Positions 1-11,552 are shown, counted from the first letter of the stretch. The stretch: DNA of 64,000 nt from Paramacrobiotus metropolitanus (GCF_019649055.1 NW_026570320.1:124001-188000), one strand, 5' to 3'. Made by a program: numbers and translations. The notes: generated by a model not told the origin, from the letters alone.

Positions 1-1943
1 GCGATTATGCTGGTTTCTACTTGTGTCGCTATTTATATACTAGTACCTGTAGGTATGGATCCATGTCGAATCATATTAGGTACTTTCAGTTCTGACTGCC
101 TTATGATAATGCAGCCCAACGGCCTGTGCGTCATGCTCCTATGTGTCATTCAGAGATAACGCAAGCGTTGTGCATTGGTTTCTTGCAACAGTCAATGCCC
201 ACTTTAAGGCAACACTGCCTAACGGTAAATCTAGTCTCGACTAGATTTTCCGTTGGGCATCGTTGACTTATCCATGCATGTGCGTGTTACATGTTACGGT
301 ACACGTTGTACACGGTGAGTGCAATGCAACTGCACTGCATTGCACGTTAATGCTGTTAATACTGTAAGTCTGTACTCTGTACTGTGTTATCGACGCTGTG
401 TAATAACAAATTTAGATTTAACATAATTACGAACGCAGAGGGATGCATATGCTACCGAGATGGCATTCATTACTAATTAGGTGGTAATTTCGCGCAATAA
501 TTATTAATTAATTAAACAATATTAAAGCTAACTAGATAGTCCTTCAAGACGGCAGTAATTAGCTTACCGATGTAATGGAGATAATTGGATATACAGTAAC
601 ATTTTGCGCTCTTTTTTTGCGTGTGCGATGTGAAGATGCATAAAGTACATGCACTCGGTTGTTTATCGACAGGTTGACTTTTAGTGTAAGTTCGGTCATT
701 CACTTATCGCGGCAGTGACAGTTGGTATGTTATCGCATTATTGGGTAGTTTTTTACGCGTCATTTGTTGTTACTCACAGCAGCTTGGCTTTCTGTAAGGC
801 TGACTTGCGATAAGCCAACAGAAATGAATTTGTATATTGTAACTTGTAAGTTTGTAACACAGGATAGGGAAAAACTGAGCTTGTAACTGAGGACAGACAG
901 AACGTTTACTGACAATAGAGAGAAATTTACTGTAAACTCAAGAGAGACAGAAATGCTGTAACTCAGGATGGGCAGAGATGCAGAGGCAGAGGTGGAGCAT
1001 CTATGTGAACAGTGAAAGAACGCACTGAATGTCATCGTCAGTTGATCCAAAGTTTCAAGCACTAGTTTTTCGTTTACCTTTCCATAAAACTTCCTAACCA
1101 ACATCTCAGAAGATAGAAAGAAAAATTTGACGCTTTTGATCTCTGATAAGTGTTTTTTTGTGGAACCAAGAAAGTTATGCTTGTTTTGGTTTCTCGTAGA
1201 CATAGCATAGGGTGCAAGCAACGCCTCCATCGGACGGACCTATGCTAAGTCTACGAAACCAAACAAAACTTTCTTGGTTCTCCATAAAACCTACTTTCAA
1301 AATATCAAAAAATTCTAAAATTTTATTCTCTATTCTGAAACATTAACTGGGAAGGTTCGTTAAAGTGACAACGAAAAACTGATGCTGCAAGTTTTGGAGA
1401 TAGTGGCAGTCGGAATCAGGTACCCAAAGTCGAGTAATACACGTATGCGCGTACGCGAGGTGGTTGCACTTGCCGCAGACTATTTCGCTAAAATAGCCGT
1501 CCAGCTTGCACTCAGGCAATCTTCCCAGTAAACAACTCCACAACAGAAGTTTTTTGCAGTTATTATGTAATAAAACCCGTCCTTCGGAACAGTCCCCACG
1601 GGGGACGCCCCGCTAGGGTTTCACAGTTGCCTGCACATTTACTTCCCGAGTGAGCAGAACGAGAAACCGTGGTGACCAAGGTTTTAACGCCGCGTGCCGG
1701 ATAAAATCTATTTTTTGGTTGCTTATCATCAGAAGGCGCAAAAGGTTCTTTAGCAGCGGCAATTTGGAAATATATTGTTGTTTTTGCGGTTCCAGTTAGT
1801 TTCGGCCACATTGACAGGCTCTCTTGCACATAGATCCTCGAAAGTCACTGGCAATAGTAGCCGCATTTGATTTGGCATCATTTTGAAATCCATCGTTGAC
1901 TTTTTCGGTGATATCTCTGGTGACTGTGCAACCTTTTCTCAAA
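1..1943. other. Gene-free upstream stretch
   Basis: No reading frame here shows recognisable protein character or a convincing exon chain. It holds a hairpin at 221-254, a fold-back repeat at 1161-1284 (listed separately) and generally AT-rich sequence. The frames of 60-150 codons on the minus strand between about 500 and 1990 are low-complexity or overlap the fold-back. The 5' UTR and promoter of the glycogenin gene probably lie in the last few hundred bases, but I see no clear core promoter motif. Confidence 0.5.
1161..1284. repeat. Fold-back (inverted) repeat, MITE-like
   Basis: The left arm at 1161-1211 (starts TGGAACCAAGAAAG) is an imperfect reverse complement of the right arm at 1239-1284 (ends CTTTCTTGGTTCTCCA). 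The spacer is about 27 bases. Arms of about 46-50 bases with a few mismatches and indels could form a long hairpin. No coding potential is seen. Similar but unrelated-sequence fold-backs lie at 8609-8752 and 42514-43093. Confidence 0.75.
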
Positions 1944-4516
1944 ATGAATTCAGGTAAGTTTGTTCTTGCCGCTTTGTAAATTGATTTCGGCACGGAAAGA
2001 CGCCAACAGGAACAGCCGAGCGCTTGATCCCGCGTTGGTAACGTGGTGGTGCGTTTGCCTCTGTTCCCTGTCGCATGTATTACGGGGCGGTAGTGGGTCG
2101 TTCATTGACACAGGGATTCAGTCATTGATCTGCTGTTGTTATGATTCCAGTTCCGGTTAGGGAAAAATCCAGAATTCAATGATTTTTTTGCAGGGCAAGC
2201 ATTTGTGACTTTGGCTACTAACGACTCGTACGGATTGGGCGCGCTTGTTCTTGGTCATTCTTTGCGCCGTACTGGGACGACTCGAAAATTGGCCATCCTC
2301 ATTACTCCAGACGTGTCGAACCATATGCGGTAAAATTTTAGAATTATCATTTTTTATAAACGACTATTATTCTAAATTGCCTTTGTCGTTTACGTGCATT
2401 GAACTTCGCGATAACATATACGTAAGCAATATACGGATTACGGACCATTAACGGTATGTAGTAACTAGCTGCTTCACTTTCTTGGGTAATTTCCTGTGGT
2501 TTAGTCTGTAGAGTCATAGACCATAGTTAATTTTAGTATTCCTAAAGGTTACTGACAAAGTTCGACGTCATCGACGTACTTAACTGAAGTTAGCTCTGGT
2601 GAATTTATGCTAGCCAGTATTAAAATTATCAGGATATCAGGGATGTCATTAGCCGCAATATTTCTTTCCAAGATTTCAAATTGTGCTGGTGAAAATTCCG
2701 GTTTTAAAATGGTGCAGTAACTGCAGTTCAATGTGGAAATAAAATTTAGTAATTACTTATATGTTGCGGCTTTTTCATGCTGCTTTGCGTAACGGATGTT
2801 TTATTATGAAGCCGATGTATTTTAAGAATTTGTACTGGTTTAATCTGCAGATTAGGCGGTGAAGAATTTCATGGTTACGGAATCTTTGTAAACCTGTCAG
2901 CGCGACTGTTTATGTGAACATAGTGTTTCGAGGTATATGTAAATGTCAGTGACATAATTTGTTGAGAATTTTGAGAATTTAATATAATTATTACTGTACC
3001 AGTGTGTCGTTTTGTCTACGTCGCTTTAATAGTTAATTTAATGGTGAATCGCATTGAAAGTAGATGGCTTCATTGTCAATATCGATCTTGTGCCGCATAC
3101 AATTCTTTTGCAGGAGTATGTTGCAGAAAGTTTATGACGTAATTCAAGAGGTCAATGTATTGGATTCAAAGGATGCAGCCAACTTGGCGCTGCTGGCTCG
3201 GCCGGAACTTGGTATCACTCTGACGAAACTCCATGCCTGGAATCTCACGCAATTTCAGGAAGCAGTATTCCTTGATGCGGACTGTTTGGTGAGCTTGAAT
3301 TAACCGACTGCTTTAATAATCGAGGGCTTCCAGAAAAGTTGAAAAGAGCAGTGGTGATTAGTATTTTTTTCATTAACAGGTGGTGCAGAATGTGGACGAT
3401 CTTTTTGACCACGAAGAATTATCCGCCGTGACCGATGTTGGCTGGCCGGATTGTTTTAATACTGGTGTTTTCGTCTTTCGTCCGAACACTAACACCTACA
3501 CTCAGCTTAATCAGTTCGCATTGGAAAAGGGATCATTTGACGGTAAATTATGTTCTTGCATAAGTAAAAACCCGCTTCCATGTGGTAGTGTTTTTGCGTA
3601 TCGATTTTGTTTGAAAATGTTGTTTCCAACAGGTGGGGATCAGGGTTTATTGAATCAATTTTTCCCGGACTGGAAACGACTATCTTATGTTTACAACGTG
3701 GCGGCCACGGCGATTGACTCGCATTCACCGGCATTTAGACAGTATGTTAAACAATTTTGGCATATTATATAATGTGTATTCGAGACTTACAGCTGATGAT
3801 AAGCTTTTTGACAGATATGGTGCAAATGTGAAGATTGTCCACTTTCTTGGAAGTACGAAACCATGGCATAGCACAAGCGCAGCAAGCGTGTATTTCTCAC
3901 CTGCTTTGGGAAATTTCTTGTCGCTGTGGTGGCAAACGTTCAATACGAGCGTCCGTGGTGGTCTGGAATTTGATTGGGTAAGTTTTAATGCAAGTGTTCG
4001 GAGCAGACGGACTGTCCAGATTCTGAAGCCGGGATTTATCATAACGGTGATATATGTTTTGTTTTCTGCAGTCCCCTCAGCTGTGTGTCACATCGGTGTG
4101 GCTTCGGTTTATCCCGTTGCATCTCACTGTAAGGCATTCTTTTTTTCCGTCTGGTGTTGTAATTATCCAATTTATCTATCCACAATTCTTTGGAATCTAA
4201 CGGAAGTCTGTTGATAATATTTTAGTTTGAAACAGATGCTTGAACAAACAGATGCTTGAACATTATCTCCAAGTTACAACAATCGTTTCTTAATTTCGCG
4301 ATAATGCAGTAACTTTTTTTAGTATTTGAGCACTGCAGGTGTGTTGTTCACGTAAAATTAATTTCGTTTCTAACAATCATTGCCGGCTGGTTACTGTTAA
4401 TTTTGCAGGCAGATGTATGCGTAGCTTACAAGCAAAAAACACAATCGGATTTTTTGTTCTTGCATGATGACTTACAGGTTGTTGCATTTTACATCGCTGC
4501 TGTTGTTGCGTTGTAG
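1944..4516 (+). CDS. GYG1: Glycogenin-like glucosyltransferase (GT8), priming tyrosine replaced
   Basis: Glycogenin starts glycogen by glucosylating itself from UDP-glucose. Eight exons add up to 921 nt (306 aa): 1944-1953, 2194-2329, 3114-3288, 3380-3542, 3633-3741, 3815-3977, 4072-4128 and 4409-4516. The N-terminus ([20 protein letters not shown]), the DxD metal site in VFLDADCLV, the [11 protein letters not shown] and GGDQG segments and HFLGSTKPW all match the family. In the segment [14 protein letters not shown], aligned with human NLSSISIYSYLPAF, the priming tyrosine (Tyr195 in human) is aspartate. The protein ends in a hydrophobic tail ([12 protein letters not shown]) instead of the usual glycogen-synthase-binding C-terminus, so the last two exons are less certain than the catalytic ones. 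The 784-base intron at 2330-3113 holds nothing I recognise. Confidence 0.88.
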
Positions 4517-4518
4517 GT

Positions 4519-4852
4519 ATGAAGAGTGTCAGCAAACGCTTTTTGGAGTTTCTTACGCGGCAGTCTATTCGTGCGGCCCAAGACCGACACCACAGCACCC
4601 GTTCAGCTTTTTTGATCGCCATCCTCCTGATGGTCTCGTGCATGCCGAGCAAGGCCAGCGCCGGATTAACTTGTGAAGGATGTATCCGCTTCACGTCAGA
4701 GGGGTGTGGGATGGGACGCTGCTGCAGCCTGCACACGTACTGAAGGTGTGCCTCCAAAATACTGTGCTTTGTTCATGTTGACGGGTGGACTTGGTTGTAC
4801 AGTTGTCGCCGGCGGATGTGTCGTCGTTTGTTCAAGGCCAGACTGACAATGA
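4519..4852 (+). CDS. Small cysteine-rich secreted protein, apparently frameshifted
   Basis: An ORF starts at ATG 4519, three bases after the putative glycogenin stop, and runs to 4743. It has a basic N-region, then a hydrophobic stretch (SAFLIAILLMVSC) with a likely signal cleavage near PSKASAG, then closely spaced cysteines. At about 4720 a second frame (+1 relative to the first) carries another cysteine-rich, glycine-rich segment that ends at the TGA at 4850-4852. The two halves look like one small disulfide-rich protein interrupted by a one-base difference. No splice pair joins them. I do not recognise the family. Whether this is a gene, a pseudogene or a sequencing error is open. Confidence 0.4.
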
Positions 4853-5456
4853 GCATTGTAATGATTAGAACATGTGAATTTTGACGGCTTTACTATTGCT
4901 TGCCTTTCCTCTTTAACATTCTGTGTTTTGTTTGGCTTATTGGAGTTAATTAAATTATAGTCTGAGATGCAGATTCTCGTTCGCGTAGATTCTTAGACTT
5001 ACCTATGCCACATTGAGATATTAGCTTATACTGTCGTTGACTCAGGTCGGTGTTATTAATATTACGATATTATTATATCGTTCTGGTCTTTCCGTCACTG
5101 ATGCGAGCTTCCTCGTGCCACCTTTGCTCCAGTGTCCCGTCTTGGCAGTTCTGAAAAACAATGTATTTTAGATTTGTTTACTTAAACATGCCCTGACTCG
5201 CATCGCAAAACTATACGTAATACGTAATACTTCAAACAGTGGGATTCATAGTACAGTACAGAAACTTGTCGAAATTTGTTACGTACTTCATGCATGCAAA
5301 AACGGTTTACTGCCCCTTCGCATTGTCAAATAAGGATATTTAATTGTTTTTCGATTAGAAAACGCATAAAGTATAACTAATTAGTCAGTGGTTCAGAATC
5401 AACTGTAACAAAAGAGGGAAAACACGTCAGTGAATTAGTTTTTACGGTGGTAATGA
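4853..5456. other. Intergenic, no gene seen
   Basis: AT-rich sequence without a supported exon on either strand. A short tandem TACGTAATACG motif lies near 5214-5230. Confidence 0.5.
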
Positions 5457-5840
5457 CTACAGCAGAAATGGCAGTCGGATCAAATGCAATTTTAGCTCAT
5501 GAGTAAAGCCGCTCTTTTGAGCTGTAGACACTTCCTTTTTTGTTGCGGGTGCCGGTTGATAGTGATATCTTGGTACGTCATCGCTCTCGTACGCGTCAAC
5601 GTTGCCGCTGATAACGGACGGGACAAACGATGTTTTGGGTGGGTAGTATGCTCCTGCCAAACATTCCAAAGGAGGTGCAGATCCGGAAGCGTAATGCGGT
5701 CTGTCCTCGTCCATAGCGCTGCGTGGATTCGCGTTAAGGATCTAACGTTAACGGCTTTGGCAAGATAATACCGAGGATCAGTACGTACTGGAATTGTCAG
5801 TCACGTAGCCGCCAAATAAAACCGCGATCGCAATGTACAT
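5457..5840 (-). CDS. Hypothetical small secreted Pro/Tyr/Ser-rich protein
   Basis: Two exons give 321 nt (106 aa). Exon 1 at 5840-5805 encodes a short signal-like start (MYIAIAVLFGGY). Exon 2 at 5741-5457 follows a TTAG acceptor and stays in phase. The mature part is polar and rich in Pro, Tyr, Ser and Asp, with segments such as HYASGSAPPLECLAGAYYPP and DVPRYHYQPAPATKK. Layout and composition resemble the paired secreted genes at 21368 and 24751, and TSFVPS is faintly like their SWFFP motif, but homology is not demonstrated. The overlapping plus-strand frame at 5499-5768 is a shadow. Confidence 0.4.
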
Positions 5841-6879
5841 AGAGTTTGCTGACTACAGAAGGATGTAGCTTATATAATATTATGGATACTTGTATTTAAA
5901 TCGCTTTTAAGTTTATCGCTTTTAAGTTTAGTTTAAGCAAGCTTACTAATGTTTACATCATTACAATATTTGTTTACCGGTAAGGTCACAAACATGGCAG
6001 CGTTTTATTACTAGCGCTCGGAGTCATATCGAAAATCGTAACACCTTCAAATTAAAATATGCTAAGTGATACTACGTTAGTGGAATCTGATGACCGAAGA
6101 CGTTAAATATGTATCACTTTTACACTGCCAATCTTAGCAGGACTTTAACGGTGTTAGCCTGTTTATATGCTCTTGTATGGATGTATCCGAGTTACTGCAA
6201 TTCGATACCCTACAAATCACTTCCTGCAAACACCTGAAATATTTTAGTCCCTTTTATTGGTAGCCTGATCCAGTATGAGAATGGGAATTCATGACGTTAT
6301 GGGCGTGTGGCTGGCTTGCTCATGACCAGCGGAAGTCGTGAGTTGCGTTGACTGGAGCTGCACATCCGAAACGCATCTTTTGCACTTCATGGCTTTGAGC
6401 CGCATACATCACACAAACCCATTAGAAGAACAAACTAACTACATCTTTAACAATGCATCGCAAAGCTTTCTAACGTGTTTTCGGGCTTACAAGGAGTACT
6501 TACTGTTCTGCTGTCGCAAAATCGGCGTTAACGACAGACGAAGCGCATCGACACTCACTAAATACGTTAATATCATGTGATCATGATATAACTTTTAATT
6601 ATAACCGAATCCGCAGCACTGTAGGGTTATTCGCATTTGGAATTTTACCTTGTCATATTAAATATTCTAATTTTAACGCTAGCATTATTAGCCCACGTAA
6701 CGCATCATATCTCGGATACATAGAGACAATACAGCCATACGATTCCTTGGAGCTAAAGTACTCTTTGGATGTACTTATGTTTAATAAATAAATTGAACAT
6801 AGCAGTCAAGTGCATGGTTACAGTCGTGTGCTGCTGCGCAGTACATCCATGTTACTGCGATCTTACCGGTTAATGCTAC
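5841..6879. other. Intergenic, no gene seen
   Basis: No exon with homology on either strand. The plus-strand frame at 6338-6580 has no splice context or recognisable motif. Missing 3' parts of the neighbouring lipase pseudogene could not be found here. Confidence 0.45.
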
Positions 6880-9299
6880 TGTTTCCAGAAACTGTCCCCA
6901 ACCGGACACATTTTTCGTACTATAGACGTGTCGGCCGTGATCGCTTCGGCTTCCAATTAAATCAGGCCCGCTCCTGGTGCAATCCGTGTCAACGTTCTCC
7001 CCAGAAACCTCATTGCCGGTGTGTTAAATCTGCTGGCTACGGCCAAACCGGGACTTAAGAGTATTACACCGTCAAAGAGATTCGGATTCTGGGATTCTGA
7101 ATCGCTGTGCCGACTGCTATCACTCCACCCTACAAGGAAGAGTTGAATAAGCATTGCTTTCTGTTTTTCAACACATTAATTAGTGAATTATAAATATACT
7201 TGTCTAATGATACAAGGTACATACGTCCCTGATATGTAGTAAAGGATTTAAACAGGGCGAATTACTTAATGAAACAGGATACTCCAAACAATGTTTACTA
7301 CTTCGTAGAAGCGCTCAAAATTGAATTATGTAATAATTTTAACGTGTGTCGAATACCTTATAGCTATAATTGCCTTGAATAATGTAAATGCAATACAAAT
7401 ACAGAGTACATATGTATGTTTTGGGTCAGTGCATCGAATACTATGCTTTGCTAATCAAAAATTACCATGGAATGGCCAACGATAGGAATGTCCTTCAATT
7501 TGGCTTTCACGGAAGCTGCATGGCATTCGACGTCTTTGACATAATGCAAAGAATAACAATAATATATACAATAAAGTTCTAAAATTTCTGATACCGGAAA
7601 CCCCCACACAGCAGGACATAAAAGATCGAATTAACATTAACCAGACGTTGTGTTTAATGCAGCTCTCACCTGGCTCACGTTGTCGATTTGTGCTCGTTCT
7701 CCTCCACTTCTTCCAAAACCGACTGAAAAAGTTTTATCACGAAATGAAGAAATATGAACCAATAGAATGTGACAAGCGCAGCACCCTAAGAAGTTTGTCT
7801 ATCCCTAATAAGGGTACAATTATCCAGAGAACCAAAATATTGCAAATATAAAAGTTTCAGAATTAAAATTATTCGAATAAATTAATGGATTCGATAGAAC
7901 TGTACAGAAACAAGGTGTATAAGGAAGACATGGTTTACCATGGTCGTGTCCAAACGCAAGAAAATTAGCGTCCAGAAGCCGCTTGACTAGCCGGTCATAG
8001 GTCACCAAATACAGGTCTGTACTCCCCAAATCCATGGCTAATGAATACCATAGCTCTGTAACAGAAAGACAAATCGAGATGTAAAAATTAAACAAAACTG
8101 CAATGTAATATGAAAACTTGATTTGCACCTTTGTAGTAACAACTGTGTATACCACGTCTTAATTAACAGCACCGATGTCAAAAAAATGCCCAGATTAAGG
8201 AGTACCTCAACGATAACGAGACTTGTACTGGTAGTACTTATGCTACAGTTATTCCGATAAAAGTGTCATCATCCATCGACGGGATGCCGCTTCAGTGACT
8301 TTCATCGATAAATATTGAACTTGCGTCATAAATCGAGCTAGGACTAGGTCACATATAGGATGAACCGAATAACCACACATTTTTGATGCAGCATCGTCGT
8401 ATTATATTTTCTGCCTTTAATTGGCTAAAACACGCTGCATGTTTAAAAAAATTAAGTGCGTGTACGTGTTAAGTACTTTCAACAGAATGATCACGAGAAC
8501 CTCGTCTGGATCGAAAAGAGAAAAGCCTATGTGAAACTTTTGTGATGGTGGCCGTTCTAGGATAGCATAACACAAAACAGCGCGCCGTAAATTACAGGTA
8601 CAGCTACGAGTACCCCAGTAAAACAACTTGCAAAAAAAACGTTAGTTAAACGTTACGAGACGGCTAAAATTGACACACATCCGTTCACCTAACGGTAGTT
8701 ACACGTTAAACTAACGTTTTTCCTACAAGCTGTTTTACTCGGGGTACGCAAGGTTGCTTCATTCTAACTAAACATAAAATCCATCATCATAAATTACGGT
8801 ATCGTTATTACTATAAATTAAAAGTTAAACAAATCCAACATGAAGTAGAGACACTGCACCGCCGAAATAGATCAACATTTGTTTCCAGTACTTTCAAATG
8901 CATATTTCTGCAAAGGCGACAACGCGGACTTTCCAGCGTTTTTTTGCAGTTAAGTTAATTTCCCGCATCTTTCGAACCTGCCACACAATAATTTACCAGT
9001 AAATAGCAGATAAGTGCTGCAATCTGCAAATATTCGTTCATTTTCACAAACTCGAATTTAACCTAATAAATGTTAATTACAGGTATTTACCAAACGTACC
9101 TAGGAAGCTGCTCTTTGTTTGGATACCAATAGGAACAGAATAGCTCGTGTCCTGTGCAGCTTCTGATTTTCGCTTCCCTCGTAACATTGGCGCACATTTT
9201 GGCTGGAAAACTGCGCAAGTTTGGCGAAAAATTCTGTTTTTTTTTATCTAAGTCAAAACTTCCGCCAAGCGGGGGTTGATTCACATCGTTTAGCACATT
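6880..9299 (-). pseudogene. MGLL: Monoacylglycerol lipase (MGLL-like) pseudogene
   Basis: Remnants of a serine-hydrolase lipase that cleaves monoacylglycerols. Exon remnants in order: 9299-9100 (TGHELFCSYWYPNKEQLPR, like the N-terminal strand), 8055-7939 (FISHGFGEY, the oxyanion HG region, then DANFLAFGHDH), 7722-7670 (VGFGRSGGERAQI), about 7543-7476 (IPIVGHSM, the nucleophile-serine motif) and 7129-6957 (FDGVILLSPGLAVA). Lesions: a 10-base insertion at 8000-8009 shifts the frame; an exact 8-base tandem duplication at 7084-7099 shifts it again; an in-frame TAA sits at 6957-6959, after which similar sequence continues for a short way; and the fourth exon lacks an AG at the expected acceptor. 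The exons with the catalytic Asp and His are not found. Best read as a decayed gene copy. Confidence 0.85.
8609..8752. repeat. Fold-back (inverted) repeat inside lipase pseudogene
   Basis: The left arm from about 8609 (GTACCCCAGTAAAACAAC...) and the right arm ending at about 8748 (...GCTGTTTTACTCGGGGTAC) are imperfect reverse complements over about 45-50 bases. They include a shared AAAACGTTAGTTTAACG-type core next to the spacer. The element lies in an intron of the decayed lipase gene and is a candidate fold-back or MITE insertion. Confidence 0.7.
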
Positions 9300-10090
9300 C
9301 TGTAAAAATAATTACCCTGTATTCATCCACCCACGGAGGGTATACAAATGTATACTACCGCTGCAGTGAAAAATTGCTGCAATAGTCTAACCTCGTTGGT
9401 AATGCGTCACTACAAAATTTACGGTTAACCTGTGATTGAAGGGTTCCACATGAGATTCAGTGCTGCAGAATGAGCAAATGCGCTCTTGGTCGAGTACGCG
9501 GATGTGCAACTTCGTCAGCCGGCATGCGTTTGTCTTTTCCATTTGTCGCAAATATTAGAACGCAATCACTTTATATCACCGTTTCAGCCATGTACACATG
9601 AATCAATCCAATTTATTGGTGACACATATCACGGTTTATGTTTACACAGTAAAGCCGCACTTTATAAAGTTGCATTCTATCGTGTACTTATGTACAGTAT
9701 AACTGCCAATAGGCAAATATGAACATTTTAAAGTGAATGAGTGTACGACGCAACACGCGAGTACCGCCCCACTGGAAATCCCAGGTAAGATTATTACATT
9801 TTATGCGTTTTTGTATGAACTCGTATCTATAAAGAATAAAGGTAATCTCTTTTAATCCTTTAAACGACACCGTTTACCGAATGCAAAACGGTAATTTAAA
9901 AGCTATAAATTTAAATAACACAGTAGTAGTACTAGGGTAGTATTACTTGTATATATGCCAGTACAGTCAGTGTGTAGAACCACAACCGCCCGCAATAAAC
10001 ACATTAAATTTATGCATTAATTGACAAAAAAAGCTCGAAAACCTGCGACAAAACTTTGCACATTAAACTGACCTTTGCCACTTCTGTAGC
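9300..10090. other. Intergenic, no gene seen
   Basis: No supported exon. Exon 1 of the lipase pseudogene (signal or start codon) would be expected here on the minus strand but is not recognisable. The frame at 9486-9722 has no motif or splice context. Confidence 0.45.
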
Positions 10091-11552
10091 CTACATTACA
10101 CCGCAGCATTCGTCAAAACAATCGTCGCACACTTGACGTATTTGGTTGCAATAATTTTGGCAACCACACAGCTTGCAGTTGCTGGATGCATATAAATCCG
10201 GATCGCTAAGAGTTGCGTCACATACTCGGCGAACTTTCCGCTGTACTTCGGAAAGCCGCTCGTAGTACTGTAGTGTTTTCTTCTCCGGTTTCAAAAGCTT
10301 GAAAATATCGTCCAGTAGAATAAGGTTGTAGCCATAGCGGTTAAGCGCCGCTATAACATCCTCAGTGGTTTCCGTTAGATCAATAAGGTTATCGTGTAAC
10401 AACCGTTGCAGAATGTCGTCCGCGTTGTCCAGCGATGTCCACTGCGAAGCACGTTGCACTATCGAGCTCCAAAACGCCGCTCGACATAACGAGTCACTGT
10501 TACTGACTAGGTGCAAACGTTCCGTTGCCTCCAAATGCATGAGAAAGAACGTTTCCAGATTTACATCTATATATAACACAAGAAAAATAATGTATTTGCG
10601 ATTACGGCTATTTTTGCGGTATTTTTCCAAGAATAACTGTACAACGTCAAATACCATACCAGCGAGCATGCAGTACTATGCTTACTGGTCATTTTACCTG
10701 ACGCTCGTGCAACTTTGCTCAGGTCTTTTTTGCAGCATGTTTCTTTGTCACGAAGTTGCTGGAGAATTTCCTGCGCTGAATGATTACTCATGATTCCATT
10801 TTTTGCGTAATGAGTAATATTAAAAATTTCCCGGCAAATTTCCCAATCGGGCCGTACTTGTGCGTAATCGGCCGTTAAAACCAGTAAAGATCCCAGATGA
10901 CGGACCGGTCGCTTGAGCGACTCGGCTCGGGACTCCAACGCCGCGGCGGACGGACGCCGACAGGCCGGCCGATTGACCGAGGCGCAGCTGCTTTGTGTGC
11001 CATGCAGCTGTCGCGCTTCCTCGCGTTCCCGGTAGAAATAGCAGTTTTTCTCTGGATATTGGGCAGTTCTCCTAAAGTACTGACCACGCTCTCCGCTTGG
11101 CTGCTTTCTGCTTCATCACGGTCATCCGACGGCAGCGCCGGTGATTGTTGCACTGCATCGTGATCGCCGGCATTCGGGCTATCGTCTTCATCAAAAGAGG
11201 CAATATTGACAAGTCCAGGAAAATCGGGATTGCAGAACAGCTCAAACATTTGAAATTCTGGTATTCGTTCGTACGAAATATCGATCGTAATTGACTCCAC
11301 CGAAGGTGTTTTCGGTGTGGACCACGAAGACGTTTTGGACAATACGGTTTTGGCTTTGCGAACGCCTGTATACCCAGATCCAGGAAGACTGGAAGGATAT
11401 GGGCGGTAAGGCTCAGACACTGCGCGCCGTGCGGCAGTTTTAGTTGGGATTCGAACACGGTCTGCTTCATTTGCCGAATTGGTTGAAGTTAGACACTGGA
11501 TGGTTTCGTCGTTGGGATCGTTATTAGTATTACTAACAATATCACTGGCCAT
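10091..11552 (-). CDS. Unknown protein: acidic/Ser-rich N-part, VHS-like helices, Cys-rich C-tail
   Basis: I do not recognise this gene. The ATG at 11552 opens a Ser/Pro/Asp-rich frame. A second frame, entered after a TTAG acceptor at 11071, continues to a GTAAAA donor at 10698. It encodes helical sequence (DWEICREIF... AQEILQQLRDK). The last exon at 10566-10091 follows a TATAG acceptor in phase (VNLETFFLMHLEATERL ...) and ends in eight clustered cysteines (CKLCGCQNYC ... CDDCFDECCG). The spacing of the helical part is reminiscent of a VHS/ENTH domain, but this is a weak impression. How the first frame joins the second is unresolved: no good donor lies just upstream. The choices are an intron starting near 11280, a frameshift, or a different start. 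Confidence 0.5.

Noticed and set aside
4377-4757. Minus-strand 126-codon ORF
   Set aside because: It is a shadow of glycogenin exon 8 and the cysteine-rich plus-strand ORF.
10875-11552. Treating the 225-codon frame as a complete single-exon protein
   Set aside because: The better-supported C-terminal exons are in another frame, and the last part of this frame (after about 11071) overlaps that exon and ends at a stop soon after.
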